Below, piece after piece: positions 1 to 10,716 of a stretch of DNA of 64,000 bases. Every line of letters begins with the position of its first letter. The first letter of the stretch is position 1. This DNA is from Entomortierella parvispora (Eukaryota; Mortierellomycota; Mortierellomycetes; Mortierellales; Mortierellaceae). Made by a program: the position numbers and the translations under genes. The notes under the pieces are model-generated. The model ran no database searches. It was not told where the DNA came from and worked only from the letters and a program-made list of their open reading frames with translations. The stretch is taken from the NCBI GenBank assembly GCA_963573315.1, contig OY752142.1, forward strand, positions 2,046,001 to 2,110,000. Direction: 5' to 3'.

Positions 1-494
1 GCAAACAAGAAGCTGGCAACGGGATGCACGCTAATGCATGCGCAACTTTTGGGGGAGGAGAGAAAGTGGTTTTTTTCGCTCCCTTTTGCGATTGAAGTGC
101 GTGCGTGGCAAGGGTCTCCGCACGGTCGGATTGCTTGTTCGAGGGCAGCTAGATCATCGCGATCTTTAATGACTCGGTGCCCAAGTACTGGCCTCGCCGG
201 GACAGATGCGGATCGTACATTTATTCATTCCTCTTTACTTTGCATAGCAATCAATTAAAACAATGCATTCATCTTTTATCATTTGCAGCTCTGTGGTGTG
301 TGTGTGTGCATGGGTGTGCAAGTGTTGTACCTCTGCGAAGCAGAATATTCCCAGGCCAGGAAAGCCACCCTTTTTTTCTTTTTCGTTTGGTGTTTCGGCT
401 TTTTTTTTTCTCCTGCATTCCTGCATTCCATTCACCCCGAATTCGTTGCTCTCGTTCAAAGGTCTTCTTTGTTCATTTGTCCAATTCACAGCCC
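1..494. other. Upstream region of the WAPL gene
   Basis: No supportable gene is seen here. The stretch holds a short GT dinucleotide run near 295-308 and pyrimidine-rich DNA from about 365 to 480 directly before the WAPL start. That is typical of promoter or 5' UTR sequence in this window. Open frames run through it only because the T/C-rich DNA lacks stops. Confidence 0.5.
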
Positions 495-3400
495 ATGCCT
501 CGGAGAGGCGTCAATACCAAGAGTCCTAGACTCACCTATGGTCGGCAGCGCAGCTCCCTCGAGCACAATGACAATGCATTGGACCGGGCAGACGACTCGT
601 CCGACTCCGAGGCGACCCAGGGTCTTCCTTCGCCAGCCTTTACTCTTTCACCTACCTCTCCAGGAGGAGGAAGCCTGAAGCGATCCCGGTCCTCAAGGAG
701 CTTGATCGGACTCCATGATACCTTTCCCCATACGAGCTCGCAAAACACACTTTCCAAAAAAGAAAGCAATGTGAGGATCCACTCTGATAACAAACAAGAA
801 AGACGCTTGGTGGCAAACATGAAACTAATGATTTGTGATCCACGGCGCAATAGGAACAACGAGTCGCACTGAAGGCCTCCCATGAGCTCCGAGAATCTGG
901 ACAAAGCCATCGATTCAAAGACGAGATCGACTACATCTTGGAGGGTGTTCGGAACAAGGACAAGCTCAAGATCCGGAGGGTCAGGTGCGTAAGGAGAACA
1001 TTGGTTCAATACTCGTTGGAATGTGTGACCCAAGTTACTCATTTTGTAGTCTTTTTTTTTGGCCACAGCTGTCTGGAGTTGACAAAATCAATGCTAAAGC
1101 AAGAGTTTGCCAGTCAAGTGAGGGCCTACCATTATATACCCAGGATATTCGAAGCGGTTCGGGAAGATCGTGATCCTGTAAGTCATCAATTGCAGTGGAT
1201 GCACAATACATTGGGGCCAACTCTCAATAACCATGTGGGACTACGGTATCATAGGTCGTGTTTTCATGTCTGGCGCTCATGATTGCGCTTATTGTACAAA
1301 ATTCACGAGACTCGTTGAAGGATGTTATGACCATCCCCAGGCTAGTTGAGTTTCTTTGCCAGGCTCTGGACGAAGATATGGACCCAATGGCCATCCTTCC
1401 AAACGGAAAGCAGGATGCCATTATGGTAAGGCTCTTTAATACAACGACATGGATGACCTTGATGAAATCAACAGATGTTTTAATGTATCTAACATATCAG
1501 CCTATCTGTAAACAAATAGCACAATGACTTCAAGGATCTCGCACGTCAATCAGGAATTCTTCAGAAAGGCCAAAAAGTCCTTACAAAATCCATCATCCTG
1601 TCGACCCTGAGCGTCATTATTAATGATAGTGTATTCAGGAAAGACCTTGCCACAATGACTACAATCGATCGAGACCCAGATTTCTTGAACTTGGTGGTTG
1701 AAATTCTGATAGACGACCTGGCTTGGATCAAAGAACCGTCTTCATCACCGGTAGGTCACCGAGAATGTTCCTGAAGCGAGAGTCCTCATGGATTTACTAT
1801 GTCAGATCTCTATAACTGATACTTTTCAATGCATTATCTCTTTTGGTAGGGCGCTTCACTTCCGGACGTGCTGGACATTGCTCGGATAGAAAACTGTCTT
1901 CGGATATTGGAACGACTGTCACTTGTTTCTAAAAAGCTTTCAAAAGCACTTGCAGGAAGCACGCGTCTTTTCACGCTACTGTCACAACTCATTGTACTCT
2001 GTCGTTCTCATGCTTTCCAATACCCGCAGAGAAAAGGTAATGGTAGCAAGTGTTATTCTTGTATTCTATTGAAAACAAAATACCAATATTGACGAGAGGT
2101 TGTGTGCCTGGATTTGATGATAGAATCGATGAATCTGATTCTGCACACATTACGTTTACTCATTAATGTCACTAATGGGTCCAAGCTCTGTTGTGAACGC
2201 TTGGCCGAAAGTGGAGCCTTGCCGATCTTGGTTCAGAACATCATCCAGTTTTATGGACATTGTCGAAACTTCAACCCAGATTCGGAGGACGATCTAATTC
2301 AACGGAACCCTAATAGCAACAGGCCGGATGACCGAATACAATGGACGACGCAGCCATCTGATTCGTCAGGGTCCAATCTTGGTCACCTCTCCCAGCTACA
2401 GACACCTAATGAAATCGAACAGGATCAAGCCGAGATACGGATAGATGGCGAGCTTCCGTTGACTCTTGAGATTCAGAATGATGCCAATGGGTGGTATGAC
2501 ATTCTTTTATTGTCGATCGGTCTTATGATCAATATTCTCGAAGTAAACCAACGGCATCGAGAGCAAGTGGCAGAGCAAGGTAAAATATCAAATTTCCAAA
2601 CTTGACCATCAGCACATGAAGGCAGACAAAGTTAAGTCTGACTTTGGTTCTTTACAGCCGTTGCACTAGATTGCAAGGGTCTTGGGGATTGCTTCCATGA
2701 GAAATGTCGATGCGAGCACAGTACAGACGCGTTAGAGCGTCTCGTAGGGGTCTACAATGTTGAAGTGACAATCAGCGAGCTGGTAAGAATCTCGTGCTTT
2801 CTAAATAGACAAACATGTTGCCTTTTGAATTGTGTAGTCTGGCACATTTACAAATCATTGACTTTTCACTTAGACTGAGAACCAAGTGCTGGCAGCATAC
2901 CTCGTTCTTTTGCTCGGCTGCATCATAGACGGTAGTCAGGAGCGCGAGGAGCGCCTGTGTTCGGCCGCGGAGGGACAGTCGCTGGCACCAATGCTAGAGC
3001 TTTTGAAAGCGTTTCTAGACTTTAATCAATCCGTCATGGAGGAGCATCAAGGACAACAGGGACACCTGGACCACGCGACATTCTTCCAGCAACAGCAGCA
3101 GTACAGGCACCAGTACCAAGAAGGGTCTTCTTACTTCCCTTCGCTCTCTTCGCCGTCGTCCCCGTTATCCAGAGCTAATTCGTTCATGACACTTACACTC
3201 GACGATAAAGAGATGGATGCGACAATGTCGTCGTCTTTATTCTCTGGATCAATATCAAGCGTACCTTCCGCCCTGTCCTCGTTGTCTCCTCCTGCATCAC
3301 CTCCAGTGCCCTTGGCATCCCGAGTTTCCTCATCACTGGCGCTGTCCGCATCGACGCTATCCACTTCATCGCCTTTGACACTGGCAGTGTCCGCTATCGA

Positions 3401-3521
3401 GAATGACGAGATCTCTTTCAACGACATTAGCCCCTCTTCCGTAGAGGAAACCAGGAAAAGCTTCCTTCGAATCATAGATATTTTGCAAAGTGTGGAAACC
3501 AGACATTTCACTGAAAAATAG
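495..3521 (+). CDS. WAPL: Wings apart-like (WAPL) cohesin release factor
   Basis: Nine exons (495-770, 875-984, 1069-1177, 1255-1425, 1520-1750, 1850-2036, 2097-2579, 2658-2782, 2874-3521) give 779 residues in one frame. The WAPL domain starts near residue 93 (HELRESGQSHRFKDEIDYIL), continues through helical repeats (LRLLINVTNGSKLCCERLAE) and reaches the family signature ENQVLAAYLVLLLGC near residue 567. WAPL is nuclear and opens the cohesin ring with PDS5 to release cohesin from chromatin. The N-terminal 90 residues are Ser-rich and contain LTYGRQR (residues 13-19), resembling the YSR motif of animal WAPL that contacts PDS5. The last 120 residues are Ser/Pro-rich low complexity. The gene converges on the F-box gene with 150 bp between stops. 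The acceptor before exon 2 (tgaag) is weak, so that boundary is the least sure. Confidence 0.88.
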
Positions 3522-3671
3522 TAAAGACTAAGAATAATGGATGTCTTCAGTGTATTGGGATTAGGTGCTGCTGACTGTATTATCACTTTTATTATGACGA
3601 TATTATCATGGCGATAAAGAAACAGCGCGGCGAAGATAGGATGACATCCATGCAAAAAGTCTTTATCGGGT

Positions 3672-6041
3672 TTATCCTGCAAAGAGCCTCAGTTCATCAC
3701 TGGACTCGAGCATGCCCGTAAACAGTCGGACACAAGGTCGCACGTTGCCCTGATTGAAGGTCAAAATTTCATCAGTCGAGAGTGCCTCTGATTGTCCAAT
3801 GCCCAGATCGGTCAAGGTTGGTAGGCGTGCTGTCAGCTCATTGAGATCCACGAGATCCATTCCAGGGCTCTGAATGATTGAAAACTTTTCCAGTTGGTCC
3901 AGTTGACAGAGGTAAGATACCAAGTTCTAATATTGCAGAGAAAAGAGATAAATAAAAGAGAGGAAATTCAAGACAATTTTGTTAAAAACTAGCCATTTTT
4001 TTTACATTCCTCAATCCCAAACATTTTTTTCCATCCTTTTTGTCCTCCTGCACCTTCTACTTACCACTGGGACAATAGCCACATCGGCAAGCTTGGCCAA
4101 GCTCAAGATCCGTAGCCGCTCAAACCGAATGACCAAACTTCTCAGGAAACGGACCTGGGCATCCCAACCGTCTTCCACAAACGGTCTCGGGAACTTGTCC
4201 ATGAACTCGAGAACTTCCAGGTTTTGACAAGGGGTCAGCTCTTCCATGAACAAGTCGAGGGTCAGATTTCGACAATGCCACAAACGCAATATCCGGAGGT
4301 TCATACACTTTAACAGGATATCCTGAATGGATTCATTCATGATCAGCGGCACATGCTCGAGATGCAACTCCTCCAGATGTGCCAGATGCAATGAGATTGA
4401 CGTGAAGGTCTTGAGTGTAAAGTTTGCGCCCCCAAAGATGGTCAGTTTTGTGAGTTCGTCGCAATTGAACATCACTGCTACCATGGTCTCGTCCGAGATT
4501 TCGCCACAATCTATGAGACCCAGACTCCGGAGCTCTGGGAATGAAATCTCGGAAAGGCCCTCCAAGGCTTCGTCCGTAATTGAGATACCTCCTAGCGTCA
4601 GATACGCTAGGCGGGTTTGGGATCTTAGAAACTGGTTTATCAACTGGGAGTGGATTCCGGTGCAATTCCGAAGGTCAACGGACGAAAGTGGAGTCGATGG
4701 ATAAAAGAGAGAGAACCGATCCAGTTTCAACTGTGTCTCGTGTAACGCAGCACCGAAAGCGCCGCCGCCACCGCCACCACTACAACCACCATTGCTGTTG
4801 CTTCCAAAGAGCCCCTCCAAATCCGAATGGCTGGAAATGGACGCGGTGGATGGCGAGGACACGGTCGAGGACGATGTAGAGACGCCGCCATGTTGACCGA
4901 GCCCATCCATTGGCTGATGTGATCGAGCTTTTGGCGGCGCCAGCTGGTGATGATTCCTTCCCTTGTCTGGACAATACCTCTGTTCCAATGCCTCCATGGT
5001 CTGGGATCCCAAAGCCGAACAATCAATCAAGGTCCAAGAATCCAGGTTTGTACAAGCCGCTGCGATCTGTTCCACGACGGCGTCGGTCATCTTTGGGGCC
5101 TCAATCACCAGGGTTTCCAGTCCCCGACACGTCATTGCCACCCATCCCAAAGACTGATCTGTAAAGGACTCGCCATGGATTTCCAGTATCCGCAATTGTG
5201 AGCAGCTCTTCAACACCACGGTCAAAGCCGCATCCCCCATCGAGTCTGGGCAGTTCATCCACCTCAATTCCCTTAGACCCGCAAAACAAGATGTCAGACA
5301 CCTCAGGGCCTCGATCGGGATGGACATGTTTCCTAGTGAAAGCTGTTTCAAAGCCTTGGAGTTGCAAAGGATGGCGAGCAAATGTTCCGAAAAGGGTAGA
5401 CGGACCGTCTGCAGGTCCAAGGATCGGAAACCGAGCTCAGCCGACCGAGCCAAGATCTCGAGGTGGTACATGGACAGTGAGCTTCCCAGGGACCCAAAGT
5501 CGAGCTGGCGAATGAACCGTCCACGGTGGTAGACCCGTTCAGAATGAAAAGGGATCCCATATTCCTTGGTCCGCTGTCGTGGGGGGCGATGGGGCATGGG
5601 CAAGAAGGAGAGGGAGGGTTGTGAGGCGAGGAGTTTTCGTTCCTTCTCTGGCACAAAGTGGCCAGTCCGCTCACGCATGGTCACCGCCCGTCGAAGGGCG
5701 ACTGTCATGGGGGGCTCGCCTGATCCGATATTGTTGCTGTTGCTGTTGTTGCTACCGTTGCTGCTGCTGGTAGATCTTGTGCCGGCGAGGTCCAAGTCCA
5801 AGAAGGGGGTCGAGGCAATAGGTCGGTCATAGTCGATCTCGTGGCGAAGGGTGTCGAGCAAGAGGCGGAAGCTGAGGAGGGTGTTGCAGCGAGGGAAACG
5901 CCAGAGGAGGATCAGGCCCGCGGCAGCCCAGTCCGAGTTGACGAGACAGCAGGCGCGTAGGTCTGCCTGGGAGAGCAGACGGAGCGAGAAGATGTTGTGG
6001 AGGATGTCTTGGGATGCAAGGGCAACCTCGACTGGATTCAT
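3672..6041 (-). CDS. F-box and leucine-rich-repeat protein (Grr1/AMN1-like)
   Basis: Two exons (6041-4065 and 3926-3672) encode 743 residues. An N-terminal F-box-like segment (residues about 8-50: SQDILHNIFSLRLLSQADLR, then CCLVNSDW) is followed by many irregular leucine-rich repeats of the cysteine-containing type, for example LRILEIHGESFTDQSLGWVA and LRSLGLIDCGEISDETMVAV. Such proteins are substrate receptors of SCF ubiquitin ligases: the F-box binds Skp1 and the repeats bind the target. A Gly/Ser/Asn-rich insert breaks the repeats near 4750-4900. The chosen start is the ATG at 6041; an upstream frame reads as a Leu-rich string and is probably 5' UTR. The target is unknown. Confidence 0.8.
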
Positions 6042-7389
6042 TCTCTTTGCCGTGGAGTGAATGTGGTAGGAGGAATGAGTGAAACGAAGAAGGAGGGGTT
6101 GAGCACGAGGAAGGACAAGGACAAGGAGAAGGAGGAGGAGGAAATAGACGAAGGAGAGGTGGTCATACAAACGCAAGGAAGAAGAAAAAAGGAAAGGAAA
6201 GGAAGAATAAAAAAGCGCGCCAAGGTGAACATAAGAATGATAAAAATACAGATGCTGCAGGCACTGACGGACGATTAGTAAAGATTAGAGGACGAGGAAA
6301 AGGAAGAGAAAGGGACCGTAGTGAAGGTGATCATGAGTGGTGCTGGTGAAGGAGAGAAGACCACCACCACTCAAAGGGTTCTGAGCTGAGCTGAGCTGAG
6401 CTGAGCTGGCCAGCCTTGGGCTAGCGCGAAAGAAGAGAAGGAAACGCCGTGCGCCAAAGAGGGAAGGACAGGACCAGGCAATCGACATATTGTTTGCTGC
6501 ACAGCCCAATCCATCCATCCGCCTTTGTTTATTATTCTTTCTCTTTCACTTTCACTCGCTTCTTCGTTGTTCTTCCTCAACGCCAGTTGAGCCCTGACCT
6601 TGCCATTTGCCCTTGCCGAGCGGCATGCTCCTTCCTTCCTTCCTTTCTTTCTTCGCCGGCGTTCTTTGTTGACTCTTCGTGGGATGTTGCGCCTTCCTGT
6701 TCGCTTGACCCAATGTTCACATTCTCAGTTATCTGGGCATGATCAGTTCAATTCCCCGGCTCTCAGATCCGCAAAAGGCCTGCTCTCACTCTTGGCGATG
6801 GGTAAATCGGCGACTTTGCAACAACCAGCCAGTCGGCTTTCATCGATCTGTTCCTACAGAATTCACACAGAGTCGCGGCGCGCATGGATATTTTTCTTTA
6901 TTTTTCCAGTTGGACTATGAAGCGTAGAATTTCAACCCCTACCTTACATCCATGCATGAATGGATACAACGATGGACATATCAAACCAACAGTTTCAATT
7001 CAACATAACCTTGACGACGACGTTTTCCTGCATGAAGACCATGCCAAAAGGAAAGTCGCTGTCAAAAGAGGCTCTAAATCTCTACGACTTCTAACGTTCA
7101 TCCAACAGCACCTGTCCTCCTCTCCCCTGGAGTTCTTCGTTCACTCTCGCAAGAGTGTCAGGAAGATCAGGAGGGGGTTTGAGTTAGTGCTGAAGGATTC
7201 ACGTCAGGGGCCGCAAGAGGATTTAGAGTCCCCTTTTTGGTTGACGGATCTTCTTTTTTAAATTCATCTCAATTGTCGCAATTGCCTAGCGAAGAGACCG
7301 CTAGGCTGTGCGATTTATTAAAAAGGCCCATTGATGACAATAAGGGAAGATGGAAAGATTTTCTTGACGGGGATGGACTTGGGTAGAAT
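6042..7389. other. 1.35-kb intergenic region with a CTGAG tandem repeat
   Basis: No gene is supported. Five tandem CTGAG units lie at 6381-6409. A 114-codon frame from the ATG at 6917 to 7261 is basic (RKVAVKRGSKSLRL) but matches no family and has no clear splice context, so it is left uncalled. The stretch separates the 5' end of the F-box gene from the 3' end of RPL9. Confidence 0.4.
6381..6409. repeat. CTGAG pentanucleotide tandem repeat
   Basis: Five consecutive CTGAG units followed by CTGG are read directly in the sequence, inside the intergenic region upstream of the F-box gene. Confidence 0.9.
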
Positions 7390-7965
7390 TTACTCGTCAT
7401 CGGCACCCTTGAGCTGACCCTTCTGGGAGACGTAGATACCATCCAAGAACTTACGGATATCCTTGTTCTTGACGGTGGTAGCCTGCTGGATGTTGGCAGC
7501 GGACTGGGAGACGTTTCCGAGATCGTTACCGATCAAGGTGATCTCATCCTTCTGGTCCTTGGAGTGGAAGATGGTGACACCGTCCAGCATGGGAACGTGA
7601 CGAACGAGCTTCTCACCCAAGAAGTTGCGGATCTCGACCGACTTCTCATCATCGGCAATAATGACGTTGATGGGGAAATGGGCATAGACGAAACGCATCT
7701 TGTACTCGTAACCCTTGGTGACACCGATGATCATGTTGTTGATCAAGGAGCGGATGGTGCGGAGGCAAGCGACGTGCTTGCGCTTTCCGTGCCAGACAAC
7801 GAGGCGGAGGCGGGCGGTGTCCAACTTGACGATATCCATCTCGACGTGACGGAAGTTCTTGGTAAGGGTACCGCGGGGACCCTTGATGGTGACGTTGCGG
7901 GCCTTAACTTCGACCTCAACACCCTCGGGGATGGCGAGAATCTCTTCCTTGTAGATATCCTTCAT
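7390..7965 (-). CDS. RPL9: 60S ribosomal protein L9 (uL6)
   Basis: A single coding exon encodes 191 residues, the usual length of eukaryotic uL6. It begins MKDIYKEEILAIPEGVEV and contains VTIKGPRGTLTKNFRH and NNMIIGVTKGYEYKMRFVYA, both diagnostic of the family. uL6 is a structural protein of the large subunit near the sarcin-ricin loop and the stalk base. The sequence just upstream of the ATG on the coding strand is a pyrimidine tract followed by CAG and then GACACA before ATG. The coding exon is therefore probably preceded by a 5' UTR intron with its acceptor at 7972-7973, a common arrangement in fungal ribosomal protein genes. Confidence 0.96.
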   Translation of the reverse strand: MKDIYKEEILAIPEGVEVEVKARNVTIKGPRGTLTKNFRHVEMDIVKLDTARLRLVVWHGKRKHVACLRTIRSLINNMIIGVTKGYEYKMRFVYAHFPINVIIADDEKSVEIRNFLGEKLVRHVPMLDGVTIFHSKDQKDEITLIGNDLGNVSQSAANIQQATTVKNKDIRKFLDGIYVSQKGQLKGADDE

Positions 7966-8451
7966 TGTGTCCTGAAAGAAAGAAAAAAGAAAAGATGTCA
8001 GGATCACAGTATCTGCCAAAGATTTTGGATCGTCATGGTGAACAACAGAGATCGGCGTCCATGAACGTCAAGGTCCAACAAAGTGAATCCGAACAGTTGG
8101 ACAGGCTGATTCAAACAATGAGAGTCCACGATCGGTCTTCATTCCAAGATTCAGATCCAGATTGCCCTGATCCATCCGAAATGATGAGTGAGATGGCGAG
8201 ATGTCGACCGAGTACAGTTGATAAGAATAAGGTCACGATAGCACACATCCAGCTGCATCGAATCTCGGTCAACAGAGTGGCGAGAGGGCGTCCATAGGAT
8301 CGATGGATGCGATCCATCCACTGTGTCAATCCATCGTACAATCAAATCCTTCAGAAAACAAGGTGTGACAATTACAAGTAAAAAATATAGAGACAGAACA
8401 AAAAATTGAATCTGGCAGCTTTTTATTGGAACTAGTAGCAGTCACATTAAT
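7966..8451. other. Promoter and 5' UTR region of RPL9
   Basis: No coding feature is supported. The region holds the putative 5' UTR intron of RPL9 next to 7966, its promoter, and the 3' flank of the acidic protein gene, which is transcribed in the same direction. Confidence 0.5.
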
Positions 8452-10344
8452 TCATACCGGTGCTCCATACTCCTTGAGCATTCGTTGGAGAGCGTCGCGA
8501 GCCTCGTCGTCGTCATCATAGTCCTTGCCATCATCATCGCCTTCTTCTTCCTCGTCTTCTTCCTCTTCCTCACTATCATCGTCTTCCTCGTCCGAAATAG
8601 GTTCATCGAAATCCTCGTTCTGAGCTTCCTCCTCCCCTTCATCCTCAACATTTTCTACGTTCTCATCCTCGATATCACTGCCTTGGTGCTCCCAATCCTT
8701 CTGGTCGCCTTCGAGTTGGGTTCGCTTCCTTGCACGATCAATAACAAGTTTGATATCATCTATTCCAGAAGCAAACAAATCGGTGTTAAATGAAAGCACA
8801 CTTTCAACATTGGTGACATCACTCCTCCATCCAAAGTATCGATATCCATTACCTTTGCTGCTTGTGTTGGCAGGTCGACCCTTCACAGTCTCTTTTCCAA
8901 TATTATCAGATACTATAGGCCGAGAGGCGTATGACTCGCTCAATCGTGGGTAAAAGCTCTCGGGTAGTGTACGAAGCATCTTGGACTTCCGATCGGCATC
9001 CTCTTGATCTACATCATCATCTTCGTCCTCTTCTTCTTCATCGTCCTCGTCACTATCCTCGTCCTCGTCCTCGTCCCCTTCTTCGTCCTCTCCATCCTGT
9101 TCATCATCGTCATCTCCCTCTCCATTGTCCTCATTATCCTCCCTGTCGTTCTCGTCGCCTTCGGTGTCGGAAATTCCCAATTCATTGGATTGACCTCTAA
9201 GAGATTCACCGTCGATATTTATGCTCGCAGTCTCTTCATCGACAGGACCGTCTTGCATGGGCAGTGCTGATTTTTTTGATTTCTTGGGCTTTCTCATCAC
9301 TGCTGTCAGTCCATAGCGCTCTTTCCCTGGTCCAACCCTCCTCAAATCCGATGGATCTAGTCGACCTTCTTGAACAGCTGCCATCATTTGCAGTAGAGCA
9401 CCTTCCTCAAGTTGAAGCTTGAGGAGTTCCTTGTGCAACATAACACCGAGTTCCGTGAGTGCCCTATCCTCTGCTGCAATCCGCGCGTCCATCAGTGCCT
9501 GAAGCTCCTGCAATATCAACGGTTTTTGGGTCATGTTGATCATTTTTTCTCTGTTCTGCTCCTGCTTTGATATAAGAAGTTCTATCGCATGGTCCCGTCT
9601 GGTAGGTCTCTTGAGACCGCTAGGACGATTGATTCCTTCGCCCATCATCCCTGGCGTCAGAGGCGTCTTTGGTCTCCAAACGATCTGCCTCTTGTACCGT
9701 ATCCTTTTTCTTCTCCGGGCTGGCTCTAGTTCTTCAGGCTGTTCGAGTGGTGCAGCAGCACGTTTCCGTTTCGTTCTAGGCCGAGGTGTTCTCTTTGGTT
9801 TTGGAGGTACAACAGATTGTGGGGCCGCGATTGTATTCTGAACCGGTGGCTCAGGCGGTGTCTGGGTATTGATCTCTGTTTCGTCGTAAATATTCTTTCC
9901 TTTCTTTGCACGCGCAACCCTTGCACCTCCAACCGACAGGTCTTTTTCTATGGCAGCGACCGTTCCTGTACGTCGAATAAGGCCGTCTGATCTGGCTGGA
10001 ATTGGTATTGGTCGTTTCCTATAAACGGGCTTGACAGCCAGAGGTTTGGCTGAAAATAAACCGGGTGTTTCCTCCTGCAGGAGAGCGCCAAAAGAATCGT
10101 AGTTTGCAGGCTGTAACGGATCCCGAGGAATATCCAAGGTAGAATCGTGGCTGCTGAACGGAACTGCTATAGACATGCCGGTCGTGCTTACTATGGTCGC
10201 GCCTGAGCCTGTGGAGGCCCTGGAGCTGCTCTCGAGTTGCATTGAAGACGAATTGTCGGACGAGAGGGAGGTGAGCAACGCCTGGGTTAATTGGTCCGCA
10301 CTCATAGCTCCAGTGTGCGGGACAGCTTCTCGATCCGGCTCCAT
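8452..10344 (-). CDS. Acidic nuclear protein of unknown function
   Basis: One uninterrupted exon encodes 630 residues from the ATG at 10344 (MEPDREAVPH). I do not recognise the family. The middle contains basic patches (KPKRTPRPRTKRKRAAA and RRRKRIRYKRQ) that look like nuclear localisation signals. A helical block follows around residues 255-335 (HAIELLISKQEQNREKMINM, then LMDARIAAEDRALTELGVML, then KLQLEEGALLQMM), and then two long Asp/Glu runs near 8500-8640 and 9030-9150. A conserved-looking island between them reads GYRYFGWRSDVTNVESVLSF. The composition suggests a chromatin or rRNA-processing factor, but that is only inference. It shares a 372-bp divergent promoter with ATG15. Confidence 0.75.
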   Translation of the reverse strand: MEPDREAVPHTGAMSADQLTQALLTSLSSDNSSSMQLESSSRASTGSGATIVSTTGMSIAVPFSSHDSTLDIPRDPLQPANYDSFGALLQEETPGLFSAKPLAVKPVYRKRPIPIPARSDGLIRRTGTVAAIEKDLSVGGARVARAKKGKNIYDETEINTQTPPEPPVQNTIAAPQSVVPPKPKRTPRPRTKRKRAAAPLEQPEELEPARRRKRIRYKRQIVWRPKTPLTPGMMGEGINRPSGLKRPTRRDHAIELLISKQEQNREKMINMTQKPLILQELQALMDARIAAEDRALTELGVMLHKELLKLQLEEGALLQMMAAVQEGRLDPSDLRRVGPGKERYGLTAVMRKPKKSKKSALPMQDGPVDEETASINIDGESLRGQSNELGISDTEGDENDREDNEDNGEGDDDDEQDGEDEEGDEDEDEDSDEDDEEEEDEDDDVDQEDADRKSKMLRTLPESFYPRLSESYASRPIVSDNIGKETVKGRPANTSSKGNGYRYFGWRSDVTNVESVLSFNTDLFASGIDDIKLVIDRARKRTQLEGDQKDWEHQGSDIEDENVENVEDEGEEEAQNEDFDEPISDEEDDDSEEEEEDEEEEGDDDGKDYDDDDEARDALQRMLKEYGAPV

Positions 10345-10716
10345 GAAGATGAAATTATGACAGGGTCGTGAGGCGCATGCTGGCTGGGACGAAGGGAACA
10401 ACCTGCATGTGTCAAAGAAAGAGGGGTCCAGAAAGTCTTTTTTGACTTTTGCAAGGTTTGGCAAAAGCATCACGTGCAGTAACGTAGAACCTCTGCAAAC
10501 GGAACAGTCGACGCTTGTGTCTTCAGAGCAGACGGACGCGCATGCGTGCATGCATGCCTTTGTTCCTCCGCTTCCTTCGTTCCTCTCATTCCTGCTCCTC
10601 GAACGGTTGGTCGCTCTCTCTACACAATCCTCGTATCATTTGTTCTGTCTTCTTTACTCCATACTCCCTGTCATATTCCTTCTTTCATTCAGTCCGCCTC
10701 CTTGCCTAAACCCCCA
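10345..10716. promoter_or_regulatory. Divergent promoter between the acidic protein gene and ATG15
   Basis: These 372 bp separate two head-to-head starts. A cluster of GCATGC-type palindromes (10538-10558) lies near the middle, and a C/T-rich tract precedes the ATG15 start. The role of the palindromes is not known. Confidence 0.5.

Noticed and set aside
6917-7261. A 114-codon basic frame in the intergenic region
   Set aside because: No recognisable family, no splice context and no codon bias like its neighbours; kept only as a note in the intergenic entry.
7564-8064. A 166-codon frame antisense to RPL9
   Set aside because: It mirrors RPL9 codon bias and has no family resemblance.
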